Source: a virus. From it: a stretch of DNA of 55,195 bases. The stretch lies in the IMG/VR virus record IMGVR_UViG_3300017735_000009, positions 1-55,195 of that record; one strand, given 5' to 3'. The notes below the pieces were generated by a model. That model was given only the letters and a program-made list of their open reading frames with translations. It was not told the origin of the DNA and did no database searches. Below, one piece after another: positions 1 to 5,849 of this stretch (position 1 is the stretch's first letter; every line of letters starts with the position of its first letter). A program made the translations under genes and the position numbers.

Positions 1-203
1 AACCATCTTTTAAATTGTATAAACTCTATATCTCTATCATCATGGAATACTTCTATCCACACTTTGAAGTGAAATATATGTCTGTGCTTATATCCTAAAA
101 AGGATACATCATACTCATCTCCTGTCGCTGTAGCAGGGTTTGTGTCTGCTCCAGGATAAAAGTGTATGCCTTCTTTACTAAATGTTACCCAAATACTTCT
201 CAC
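1..203 (-). CDS. Hypothetical protein, partial (3' end outside window)
   Basis: An open frame runs from a GTG at 203 to the window edge with no stop (67 codons visible). I chose the GTG because a GGAGG ribosome-binding site lies about 6 nt upstream, and because the GTG overlaps the TGA stop of the preceding gene (GTGA), the same coupling used by its neighbours. The visible residues start MRSIWVTFSKEGIHFYPGA and resemble a soluble alpha/beta protein. I do not recognise the family. It is the last visible gene of the small-gene string. Confidence 0.6.
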   Translation of the reverse strand, partial: MRSIWVTFSKEGIHFYPGADTNPATATGDEYDVSFLGYKHRHIFHFKVWIEVFHDDRDIEFIQFKRW

Positions 204-385
204 GACCAACCTCCGTCAATGCCTTCCATTACTTCATTCATATGACCTAAGAGTTGTGTGATCGCTTCATCGTAGTCACCAATCTCATAGTCAACGTCAT
301 CTTGTTCTTTGAACATTGCCTTTACTTGATCACCGTATTGGATAACCATTTCAAGTTGTTCTCTCATCTCATCTGATATTGCCAT
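200..385 (-). CDS. Small acidic hypothetical protein (61 aa)
   Basis: A 61-residue, strongly acidic, probably helical protein with no cysteines, no signal peptide and no membrane segment. Its start overlaps the stop of the upstream 32-aa ORF (TAATG) and its stop overlaps the GTG of the downstream partial gene, so it sits in a translationally coupled chain. The family is not recognised. The tight overlaps on both sides are the main support for it being real. Confidence 0.65.
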   Translation of the reverse strand: MAISDEMREQLEMVIQYGDQVKAMFKEQDDVDYEIGDYDEAITQLLGHMNEVMEGIDGGWS

Positions 386-483
386 TAGTTTGCCTCCATT
401 GCAATTAGCATGAATAACATAATCCCCGCTACAATTAAGAACGGAGAAAAGTTAATAAGTAAATTTTTATCCTGCTTGTTCAT
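385..483 (-). CDS. Very small membrane protein (32 aa)
   Basis: A 32-residue ORF with one hydrophobic segment (about residues 13-28) after a short charged N-terminus. The start overlaps the TGA of the upstream gene (ATGA), and the stop overlaps the ATG of the downstream gene (TAATG). It fills exactly the gap between its neighbours, which is why I accept it despite its size. Function is unknown. It belongs to a run of tiny membrane ORFs in the first 2.1 kb. Confidence 0.5.
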   Translation of the reverse strand: MNKQDKNLLINFSPFLIVAGIMLFMLIAMEAN

Positions 484-908
484 GCTTCCTTGCTCGGGTC
501 CCATATAGTTAGGTTTTTAGTTTTTAGCCTATTAGTTACAATAGTCCATCTATTCTGCTCTTCCTTCCATTCCTTTAACCACTTATGACCATCACGTTCT
601 GCATCAACAAAGATTGCATTTGTCATAGCCAGTGGCACAAGAATTGCGGCATGAATAAAAATACTTGCAACTGTGTTATACCCAAACAAACCTAAGTAGT
701 TTGATGCCAAGAATCCAAACCATACACTCCAAATAGTAAACAGCACTAACATAAAGTAAGTCTGTAAACTTGGGTCTGGGATATACTTTAGTGGATTATA
801 CTTAACACTCATTACACGTCTCCAGCCTGCTACTGTGGACATTACTGCTCGTCTAAACAGACTTGGCTTTTTCATTGTAGGTTCAATTTTACTCATTTCA
901 TTCTCCAT
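480..908 (-). CDS. Membrane protein with two predicted TM segments (142 aa)
   Basis: A basic N-terminal region (about 1-48) is followed by two hydrophobic stretches near residues 50-70 and 78-98, then a charged, tryptophan-rich C-terminal tail. This fits a small inner-membrane protein with both ends on the same side. In-frame ATGs occur at residues 1 and 5. The first overlaps the small ORF upstream. Family not recognised. The neighbours on both sides are also small membrane proteins. Confidence 0.65.
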   Translation of the reverse strand: MENEMSKIEPTMKKPSLFRRAVMSTVAGWRRVMSVKYNPLKYIPDPSLQTYFMLVLFTIWSVWFGFLASNYLGLFGYNTVASIFIHAAILVPLAMTNAIFVDAERDGHKWLKEWKEEQNRWTIVTNRLKTKNLTIWDPSKEA

Positions 909-1011
909 TCTTTAATCTAACAGTTATATATTCTTTTATTACATGCATACCGTATGATAACCATGTAACTACTATTAAACTCCAAAACAGTATAACAATA
1001 CTGTCAATCAT
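898..1011 (-). CDS. Very small membrane protein (37 aa)
   Basis: The start ATG overlaps the end of the upstream 70-aa gene, and the stop lies 11 bases inside the downstream gene. The product starts MIDSIVILFWSLIVV and has one hydrophobic helix (about residues 4-20) followed by a basic tail. It is accepted because it bridges an otherwise empty gap in a chain of overlapping genes. Function unknown. Confidence 0.45.
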   Translation of the reverse strand: MIDSIVILFWSLIVVTWLSYGMHVIKEYITVRLKNGE

Positions 1012-1216
1012 AAATATGACTAAACTTTTTAAGTGCTTCTTCTCTGGTCATACCCCATTCCTCTAACACTTCATCAATTTCAAAGTCATAGTATGCACCG
1101 GTAATCCTTCGCAGTTGTGATCTATGACTTAGTATAACTGAACTAATCCAACAGCCATATGCCATAATACTAATTAATACAACACCAAATATAAACACCA
1201 GAATATCAATCATCAT
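1004..1216 (-). CDS. Small membrane-anchored protein (70 aa)
   Basis: The N-terminal 30 residues are a hydrophobic helix, so the protein is probably tail-out in the membrane. The remaining 40 residues are polar and acidic and include the segment DEVLEEWGMTREEAL, which looks like a small helix-turn-helix-like element. The start overlaps the stop of the 44-aa ORF upstream. No family recognised. Confidence 0.6.
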   Translation of the reverse strand: MMIDILVFIFGVVLISIMAYGCWISSVILSHRSQLRRITGAYYDFEIDEVLEEWGMTREEALKKFSHIYD

Positions 1217-1340
1217 CCCAATATTCTCCGTCGCTAAGTGCTACTAACTTATCTTTGAAGTCTGTGACAATAGCAATAACGTCCTCAATCTCTGAGGCGT
1301 CTTCTTTAGTGTCAATCTCAACTTCGATTTTAATCTTCAT
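1206..1340 (-). CDS. Small acidic protein (44 aa)
   Basis: The 44-residue product has an alternating N-terminus (MKIKIEVEIDTKEDASEIED) typical of a beta strand followed by an acidic helix. It starts 21 nt downstream of a strong sigma70-type -10 box and has a purine-rich AAGGTAAAG upstream, so it would be the first gene of that transcript. Its stop overlaps the ATG of the next gene. Function unknown. Confidence 0.55.
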   Translation of the reverse strand: MKIKIEVEIDTKEDASEIEDVIAIVTDFKDKLVALSDGEYWDDD

Positions 1341-1360
1341 ATTTCTTTACCTTGTGTAAC

Positions 1361-1388
1361 ATTATAGCAAATTTACTATATATGTCAA
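1361..1388 (-). promoter_or_regulatory. Sigma70-type promoter upstream of the 1206-1340 gene
   Basis: On the minus strand a perfect TTGACA (1383-1388) is separated by 16 bp from a perfect TATAAT (1361-1366). The predicted start is about 1354, giving a 14-nt leader. It belongs to a family of near-identical promoters in this window. Confidence 0.8.
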
Positions 1389-1389
1389 C

Positions 1390-1584
1390 CTATAATTCCT
1401 CTTGTTTTGCAACAAATTGTTTAGCACCTTCATGCGTATTAAATATACGTTCGTACACTACCTTACCATCTTTATAAGCGGCAACTCTATACTTCTCGCC
1501 GCTGTCTGGTTTATTATCTTTGCTCTCACCGTAGTACACAGGCCAAATTGCATAATCGTCTACATCTAAATTTATCTTTGTCAT
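1390..1584 (-). CDS. Small hypothetical protein (64 aa)
   Basis: A soluble 64-residue protein, probably a compact beta-beta-beta-alpha fold judging from the pattern (YRVAAYKDGKVVYERIF followed by a helix). It is coupled by an ATGA overlap to the 53-aa membrane ORF upstream and ends just before the promoter at 1361-1388. It is likely the last gene of the transcript from the clamp promoter at 5535. Family not recognised. Confidence 0.6.
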   Translation of the reverse strand: MTKINLDVDDYAIWPVYYGESKDNKPDSGEKYRVAAYKDGKVVYERIFNTHEGAKQFVAKQEEL

Positions 1585-1742
1585 ACAATATGCTCCTGTC
1601 TATCTCTTTTTGCAGTGTGCTTAACACCTGACTTAGTAGTGTATTCATCTGTGATACCTTTACTACCTTCGTCTCCAAATAATAATCCTATAATAGCAAT
1701 TATACTTGCTATCATACCTGCGGCTAATATTACACCATCCAT
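1581..1742 (-). CDS. Small membrane protein (53 aa)
   Basis: This 53-residue ORF lies exactly between two annotated genes. Its ATG directly follows the TAA of the upstream gene, and its TGA overlaps the ATG of the downstream gene. Residues 3-22 form one hydrophobic helix, followed by a polar, basic tail. Size and layout would suit a small holin-like or membrane-modulating protein, but nothing in the sequence proves that. Confidence 0.5.
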   Translation of the reverse strand: MDGVILAAGMIASIIAIIGLLFGDEGSKGITDEYTTKSGVKHTAKRDRQEHIV

Positions 1743-1985
1743 TTACTTCCTCTTTCTATAAAAATTCCAAATGCCATAAACACTTAGTCCAAACCAAAAT
1801 ACTTCTATAACCATACTTGCTAAGTTAAAACTATACAGTAAACTAACTGTGACAAGTATTGCAACAACCATGTTGTTAAAACTATACCAAAAACCTTTAG
1901 GATCTATCCTGTCAAACTGTAGCATTGCATAAGTAACAATTAGTAATGCTACTCCAATTAATCCTACAACGTCTGGTATACTCAT
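1743..1985 (-). CDS. Membrane protein with two or three TM segments (80 aa)
   Basis: Almost the whole protein is hydrophobic. There are helices near residues 5-22, 34-52 and 56-73, and a basic C-terminus (FYRKRK) that should stay in the cytoplasm. The overall look (VGLIGVALLIVTYAMLQF, then FWYSFNN, then GIWNFYRKRK) resembles the small CBU_0592-like membrane proteins of bacteria, but this is a weak impression. Overlaps its neighbours on both sides. Confidence 0.6.
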   Translation of the reverse strand: MSIPDVVGLIGVALLIVTYAMLQFDRIDPKGFWYSFNNMVVAILVTVSLLYSFNLASMVIEVFWFGLSVYGIWNFYRKRK

Positions 1986-2113
1986 TTATAAAACTTACTC
2001 CACCATTCCTTGGTAACTTCTTCTGTGTATTTGTGTGAGTATATAAATGCAATTGCACCAAATACCATTGGGCACATCATTACTGCAAGTACGCCTAATA
2101 ATCCTATATCCAT
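1982..2113 (-). CDS. Very small membrane protein (43 aa)
   Basis: The 43-residue product has one long hydrophobic helix (about residues 3-25) and a lysine- and tryptophan-rich tail. Its ATG overlaps the TAA of the upstream gene, and its TGA overlaps the start of the downstream 80-aa gene. It is the fourth tiny membrane ORF in this block. Function unknown. Confidence 0.5.
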   Translation of the reverse strand: MDIGLLGVLAVMMCPMVFGAIAFIYSHKYTEEVTKEWWSKFYK

Positions 2114-2622
2114 TAGTCTATGATCTCATCTTTGGTATACTTGGTCCAATCGGTAAACACTTTCCTGTCTAATAGATCGTGTAACGGATGTACCCATACA
2201 CCTGGGTTTGTTGCCTTAAAGTCTTTGTCGTCTAACTTGATACAAGCATTGTAATTCAACTGACCAACGTAAGGCAACCTAACACTAATCATTGGAATAA
2301 AAGTGTTATACTCTGTCATACCACACTCTAACACATCTGCATGTAATTCTACAGGATAATCTAATGTTACCCATATATCATCCTTTAGTAGAGTTGTGGC
2401 TAAGTATTCCCAGTCTTTCCAATCCTGTTCAGTCTCGGGTGCAAAACTCATGTTAGCACCTAAGTAGATGTGAGGACAGTTGTTATTCAATGCCCTTGCT
2501 AATATCTCTTTAGGATTCTGTAAGCCAATAACAAACAATGTTCGCTGTCCATAAGCAGGAGACTTCTCAACCTCTGTGCCTATAAAGAACTTAGTATCGT
2601 CTGTGTATCCGTCTCTGTCCAT
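2113..2622 (-). CDS. Hypothetical protein (169 aa) near the TGT-like gene
   Basis: A 169-residue soluble protein, probably alpha/beta, with an N-terminal GQRTLFVIGLQNP strand-turn and a conserved-looking core around LNYNACIKLDD and NPGVWVHPLHDL. There is no signal peptide or membrane segment. It lies three genes downstream of a TGT/DpdA-like gene in the same minus-strand operon, with only a 1-nt overlap to the next small gene, so a role in nucleotide or DNA modification is possible but is only inference from position. I do not recognise the family. Confidence 0.65.
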   Translation of the reverse strand: MDRDGYTDDTKFFIGTEVEKSPAYGQRTLFVIGLQNPKEILARALNNNCPHIYLGANMSFAPETEQDWKDWEYLATTLLKDDIWVTLDYPVELHADVLECGMTEYNTFIPMISVRLPYVGQLNYNACIKLDDKDFKATNPGVWVHPLHDLLDRKVFTDWTKYTKDEIID

Positions 2623-2813
2623 TAGTATGATGTGTATCCTAACTTAACTAAATTGTTTTGGTATTGTAATGCTTCCATTACATCAGTTGCACGTGATGTA
2701 GGTGCACCGTTAAATGATTCACTAATGATCACAGTACTGCCATTCTCATCAATATAGAATGCAACATCGTGTCCTTCGTGAGAGTATGTACCTTGATACA
2801 GTTTGTCTGTCAT
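2622..2813 (-). CDS. Small hypothetical protein (63 aa)
   Basis: A 63-residue protein with an N-terminal beta-rich part (YQGTYSHEGHDVAFYIDENG) and a C-terminal helix. It overlaps both neighbours by single bases, and lies between the MazG-like gene and the 169-aa unknown gene. No motif is recognisable. Confidence 0.6.
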   Translation of the reverse strand: MTDKLYQGTYSHEGHDVAFYIDENGSTVIISESFNGAPTSRATDVMEALQYQNNLVKLGYTSY

Positions 2814-3184
2814 TATAGATCTCCTTCTTTAACAAAGATACCATCGATCATTTTACCTTTACGATCTTTGATATCACCGTATGCCTGTGCAAGACAGGCA
2901 TCAAGACTGTAACCATTGCGTTCCATAATGTTGATCAATACAACAATCATGTCACCAATGTCGTCCTGCATGTCTTTGCCTTTACAACAATTGTCTGATA
3001 GCTCACCCATTTCCTGTATTAGTTTTAATATTTGATCTTTGTCTGTGCTACCATCAATTAGATTTCTATCGTGGTGCCATTGCCTAATTGCTTTGTCCCA
3101 CATATCAACCCTTTCACCCTCTGACATATTTGGGTGTACTGTATTTTTGTTGTTTTTAAATATACCAAACATATTAAATTTCAT
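2813..3184 (-). CDS. MazG-like nucleotide pyrophosphohydrolase
   Basis: Members of this all-alpha NTP-PPase family hydrolyse (d)NTPs or related nucleotides to monophosphates using Mg ions held by clustered acidic residues. The expected pattern is visible: QEMGELSDN supplies the first acidic pair and DDIGDMIVVLINI supplies the second helix, followed by a C-terminal DIKDRKGK segment like the E/K-D-R-KGK end of phage MazG proteins. At 123 aa it is a single-domain form. It is in the replication-gene operon next to the TGT-like gene, in line with the nucleotide-pool role of MazG in marine phages. Its exact substrate is not predictable. Confidence 0.75.
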   Translation of the reverse strand: MKFNMFGIFKNNKNTVHPNMSEGERVDMWDKAIRQWHHDRNLIDGSTDKDQILKLIQEMGELSDNCCKGKDMQDDIGDMIVVLINIMERNGYSLDACLAQAYGDIKDRKGKMIDGIFVKEGDL

Positions 3185-3192
3185 GTGTCTTC

Positions 3193-4758
3193 CTATAGGT
3201 TAAATAAACTTAATGCTTCTTGTTTAACGGATTCATCTGCATCACCGCCCATGCTTAAATGATCTAACAGTTCTTTGTTGTCTGCTATAATCTTACGTGG
3301 ATTAGTACACTTAGGATCTAATACTTCTTGTACAAGACTTGTGAAATAATATATGTTCACTGGAACATAGGGTGATATTTCTTGCGCCTTACTGCTTTTT
3401 TTCTTGGGTTTAATCCAGTTGGTATAATGTACGGCATCTCGAAACGATTCGACATCTGCCAATCTGTTTGCTTCTTGTACTGCATCAATGTGATTAAACA
3501 CACTATGACCCATATAGTAAAGATAAGTTTGAGTATCCCAGGTTGTACTATCTCGTTCTGCATATAATTGATTACCTTGATCGTCAAGTTTAGGTTCACC
3601 ATGCTTGTCTACAAGTGGTTGTCCTTCACTGAACTTTAAGTTGCCGTTTTTGTCTTTGGCACCTGGTCCCATAGTACATAAGTCGCCCATTGTTAGTCGA
3701 CTCATCACAGGACTGTGACCGAATGGAGCAGGCAAATCACTGCCTACCAAGTTCTGCTGATCAAATGCTCTGTCCATAAAGTATCCGAACTTACCTGGCT
3801 CGAAGAAGTTATGTGCATAAGTTTGACCATATGCAGTGTTTACAAAGGGGGATGCGGCGTCGAAACTTAATGTGATATTAGGATTATCATACTGCCTCAA
3901 TAGACGTTGAATAGCAGTTAAGTAACATGCCCATTGCAATTTACCAGTACCAAGGAAGTGTATCCAATCCTTGCCTTCGAGCAAACCGTCTTCTCTTAAA
4001 TCTAAGAGGCGATTTAGAACGCAAGTTAGGTCCTTCATGTTGATACCTGCAAAGGCATATCCCTCGAGCGTTCTATTGGTGTCACCGTATACTTCGGACA
4101 CAAAACTGGGTTGACTGAAACACTTCACTGCTTCGTACCAAGCCTTACTGGTGGCATCATCCGTGCCACTTAAAACGTTAAGGAACTTGGTGGCGCCTGG
4201 CGTCCTATTCTGCAAAAAGTAATGCAGGTTTAGAAGGCTTATGTCCAAAGTGTCTTGGAATGACGTCAAGCCAGTTTTCTTACTCAGAGGTTCGACAGCC
4301 GCAAATGCTGGTATGTCTAAAGTCATGCTCCAGTCGGCTGTATGTTCGAGCCAACGCAAAATCTTTTCACAGATAGCCAGTCTTGCTGGATCGTTCTGGT
4401 CCTTTGCGTTTGCCCAATCGAGTTTTAGTACACCAGTAGCAATCTGAAATCCGCCACTGTCTCCTAAAAGTGTTGTTACTCCTCTATCTCTGTCTTGTAT
4501 CATTGGCTCGTCTTCATGACTCTTAGTAATATCTAAGTGAGCATGTCCAGCCGAATACAATCCAAATGGATAGTGATAGTATGAATCTTTGTTCTTTAAA
4601 AAGTCGAGTCCTTCGTTGCCTAATTCAAACCCTGCAGGTGTACGACTTTCGTTAGGTACTTTGTTAACAATCTTGTCTAATTGTTTTGTATAGAAACTAC
4701 TAATAGCAGGTAAGTATACCGCATAGTCTTTCTGTGATTTACCTAAGTCTTTCATCAA
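3193..4758 (-). CDS. TGT-family (DpdA-like) guanine transglycosylase
   Basis: The TGT superfamily exchanges guanine for a 7-deazaguanine. Cellular TGTs act on tRNA and phage DpdA proteins act on DNA. The 521-aa product carries the TGT hallmark GDSGGFQIATG near residue 97, a DWSMTLDIPAFA segment like the substrate-pocket region, a FAGINMK segment at the usual GLSVGE position, and HFLGTGKLQWA followed by LSFDAASP, matching the HVLGxG...D catalytic region. The C-terminal Cys-rich zinc site of bacterial TGT is not apparent, which points to DpdA rather than Tgt. It starts directly after the sliding-clamp gene with no gap, so it is probably expressed with replication. No preQ0 pathway gene was seen in the window. 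Confidence 0.75.
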   Translation of the reverse strand: MMKDLGKSQKDYAVYLPAISSFYTKQLDKIVNKVPNESRTPAGFELGNEGLDFLKNKDSYYHYPFGLYSAGHAHLDITKSHEDEPMIQDRDRGVTTLLGDSGGFQIATGVLKLDWANAKDQNDPARLAICEKILRWLEHTADWSMTLDIPAFAAVEPLSKKTGLTSFQDTLDISLLNLHYFLQNRTPGATKFLNVLSGTDDATSKAWYEAVKCFSQPSFVSEVYGDTNRTLEGYAFAGINMKDLTCVLNRLLDLREDGLLEGKDWIHFLGTGKLQWACYLTAIQRLLRQYDNPNITLSFDAASPFVNTAYGQTYAHNFFEPGKFGYFMDRAFDQQNLVGSDLPAPFGHSPVMSRLTMGDLCTMGPGAKDKNGNLKFSEGQPLVDKHGEPKLDDQGNQLYAERDSTTWDTQTYLYYMGHSVFNHIDAVQEANRLADVESFRDAVHYTNWIKPKKKSSKAQEISPYVPVNIYYFTSLVQEVLDPKCTNPRKIIADNKELLDHLSMGGDADESVKQEALSLFNL

Positions 4759-5511
4759 TTAACCCTGTGCTGGTAAGTAGTATTTGTATTCACTGATACC
4801 ACTATCAACTGTAATCTTTAATACACCTTGGTTCATGATTTGTAACGCAACGTTAGAACCATCACCAAGTCTAAGAATCTTTAGCACAACATCAAGTGGC
4901 CAATTAAATTCTCTTGTTAGTTCTCCACCAGCAACATCGGATACTTTAATTTTACTTCTGTCTCCGCCTTGATCACCAACGTGGAAGTATAATGCACCAT
5001 CTTCTACTTTGGGTGTAAACATACTTTCGTATTGTCCAAGAATGCTGTTAATAGCAGTTAAGTCTTTTAAGTTCTTCTGTGTAGGCACAATGCTTACTTC
5101 ATATTCTTCTGCACCAACATACTCGATGTTTCCTAATTGTGCATCAATAATACTTGCAGGCATAAACCTAAAGTTTGCTGTGTTACCATCTTCACCTTTC
5201 AGTGCAATTTCAGTAGGTGCATCTTCGCCGTTACGTTCTTCAGTAACAACTTCTACTGTGTCGTTTGCTTCACTAAACATCTTCAAGTAACCATCAAGTA
5301 CTGGAAGTCTATTCCATCCAATAGTTGCGTCAACAAACTCTGGTACTGGTGTTTTAGTGTTAGCAATAAAAATAACTACCTTGTCTGTATCAACTGATAC
5401 AATATCTGTTTGATCAATAGTGCCTGAAATCTTAAGCATCTCAAAGATACCTAAGTTATGTGTGTGCCTCAAAATGTCTTTGAGTGTGTCTTTAATAAAA
5501 TTATCTGCCAT
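4759..5511 (-). CDS. 45: DNA polymerase sliding clamp (T4 gp45-like)
   Basis: The 250-aa product has the length of T4-like gp45, which forms a trimeric ring that tethers DNA polymerase and, in T4, also activates late transcription. The N-terminus (FIKDTLKDILRHTHNLGIFE) and the repeated beta-alpha-beta pattern fit the phage clamp family, and its partners, the gp43 polymerase and a gp44 clamp loader, are in the same window. It starts 24 nt downstream of a consensus sigma70-type -10 box and is followed without a gap by the TGT-like gene. The clamp matters for the promoter findings, because nTAAATA late promoters depend on gp45 in T4. Confidence 0.85.
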   Translation of the reverse strand: MADNFIKDTLKDILRHTHNLGIFEMLKISGTIDQTDIVSVDTDKVVIFIANTKTPVPEFVDATIGWNRLPVLDGYLKMFSEANDTVEVVTEERNGEDAPTEIALKGEDGNTANFRFMPASIIDAQLGNIEYVGAEEYEVSIVPTQKNLKDLTAINSILGQYESMFTPKVEDGALYFHVGDQGGDRSKIKVSDVAGGELTREFNWPLDVVLKILRLGDGSNVALQIMNQGVLKITVDSGISEYKYYLPAQG

Positions 5512-5534
5512 GGGTGTTCTCCTGTAAGTGTTGT

Positions 5535-5562
5535 ATTATACTATAGTTTAGTTTATTGTCAA
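5535..5562 (-). promoter_or_regulatory. Sigma70-type promoter of the clamp operon
   Basis: Minus-strand TTGACA (5557-5562), 16-bp spacer, TATAAT (5535-5540). The predicted start near 5528 gives a 17-nt leader to the clamp ATG, and the transcript should run through the TGT-like and MazG-like genes. Confidence 0.85.
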
Positions 5563-5583
5563 GTGTTTTATTCATATATCTAT

Positions 5584-5841
5584 TTAGATCTTTTGTTGTG
5601 TATCGCCGTATTTTTTTCGATTTCTGTCATCGAAATATAATCTGACGTATGTTTTTCTTGTGATAGCAAACACTGTAAAGATCGATGTCATTATAACACT
5701 GGTCCAAAATGTACCTACTTGCCACACTGTTATGCAAAGATACACTAACAAAAAGTTTAAAGGTACGTTAACAATAAATGCTAACCCTGTATCACTAAGT
5801 GCTTCTTTCAATGCTATTTTAAATTTCTGTTGGTATGTCAT
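5584..5841 (-). CDS. Small membrane protein with two TM segments (85 aa)
   Basis: Two hydrophobic helices (about residues 18-40 and 45-60) are flanked by charged ends, and the C-terminus is strongly basic and polar (YFDDRNRKKYGDTQQ). It follows the DNA polymerase gene by 8 nt, with AGGATAGAC before its ATG, so it is co-transcribed with polymerase. The layout resembles small DUF2061-type membrane proteins. Family assignment is uncertain. Confidence 0.65.
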   Translation of the reverse strand: MTYQQKFKIALKEALSDTGLAFIVNVPLNFLLVYLCITVWQVGTFWTSVIMTSIFTVFAITRKTYVRLYFDDRNRKKYGDTQQKI

Positions 5842-5849
5842 GTCTATCC

